Shown one piece after another: positions 41,509 through 41,557 of a stretch of 41,557 nucleotides of DNA. The position numbers were made by a program, and so were the translations under genes. This DNA comes from DASPXY01 sp038227745 (GTDB taxonomy: Bacteria > Planctomycetota > Planctomycetia > Gemmatales > Gemmataceae). The DNA lies in contig JBBRPS010000006.1 of the NCBI GenBank assembly GCA_038227745.1, positions 1-41,557 on the forward strand, given 5' to 3'. Position 1 is the stretch's first letter. Each line of letters opens with the position of its first letter. The notes under the pieces are model-generated. The model worked only from the letters and a program-made list of their open reading frames with translations. It did no database searches and was not told the DNA's origin.

Positions 41509-41557
41509 GTGTCTGCCCCCGATTCTACCGCCGCCGACCGCCCCGCGGCCACCCCGC
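41509..41557 (+). CDS. Possible start of a plus-strand gene, cut by the window end
   Basis: GTG at 41509 follows AGGAG (41496-41500 region) and opens a frame reading MSAPDSTAADRPAATP to the edge. Only 16 codons are visible, so function cannot be told and the start may be wrong. It would be divergent from the hydrogenase operon. Confidence 0.3.
   Translation, partial: MSAPDSTAADRPAATP

Noticed and set aside
30306..41557. hypB gene
   Set aside because: I looked for a HypB-type GTPase in all frames of the hydrogenase region and found none.

Overview
The window looks like a chromosome segment of a planctomycete, most likely from the Gemmatales. This rests on protein families characteristic of that phylum: two DUF1501 proteins, two DUF1549/DUF1553 proteins (one with a planctomycete-type CxxCH cytochrome module), a PVC-type heme-binding dehydrogenase with HEAT repeats, high GC, and families of long palindromic intergenic repeats. 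No rRNA or tRNA was recognised.

Region 1 (1-8.4 kb) is accessory and defence-like: a DEAH helicase with eight 74-residue C-terminal repeats; a convergent PD-(D/E)xK-type protein (DUF6602-like); a broken XRE regulator; a REP-type hairpin; a small conserved protein whose downstream partner is cut to 20 codons; an AAA ATPase/DUF4276 pair resembling two-gene OLD/PARIS-like systems; a VapB-like antitoxin with a half-length VapC; and a methyltransferase-like protein. Region 2 (8.4-13.2 kb) holds an RlmN-like radical SAM enzyme and, divergently, the large PVC dehydrogenase. Region 3 (13.4-16.3 kb) has twin DUF4365-like proteins, a low-GC membrane lipoprotein and an unrecognised Gemmata-type protein.

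Region 4 (16.3-27.2 kb) is planctomycete core-like: a DUF1501 gene and a PSCyt1/DUF1549/DUF1553 gene separated by a DUF433/DUF5615 toxin-antitoxin pair; an SDR reductase and an MlrC-like peptidase on the other strand with a perfect 31-bp palindrome between them; a DUF1805 protein; then a second DUF1549/DUF1553-DUF1501 operon ending in a clear terminator. A 37/35-nt CRISPR-like tandem duplication overlaps the start of that operon.

Region 5 (27.3-30.4 kb) is decayed: a CusB-like adaptor cut off at a palindromic repeat, an intact YHS-domain protein, and an in-frame chimera of an RTX calcium-binding protein with the C-terminal end of a CusA-like RND pump. The chimera's own 5' end abuts another palindrome.

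Region 6 (30.5-41.1 kb) is a compact minus-strand operon for a group 3b-type (NADP-linked, cytosolic, 'sulfhydrogenase'-like) [NiFe] hydrogenase. The transcription order is beta (4Fe-4S), cyclic-nucleotide-domain protein, gamma (FAD/2Fe-2S), delta (small), alpha (large), maturation protease, hypA, hypF, hypC, hypD, hypE. Most junctions are ATGA stop/start overlaps. A near-perfect sigma-54 (-24/-12) promoter lies 56 nt before the first gene. hypB is absent, and HypA has no cysteines, so it lacks its zinc site. A partial plus-strand gene may begin at the right edge.
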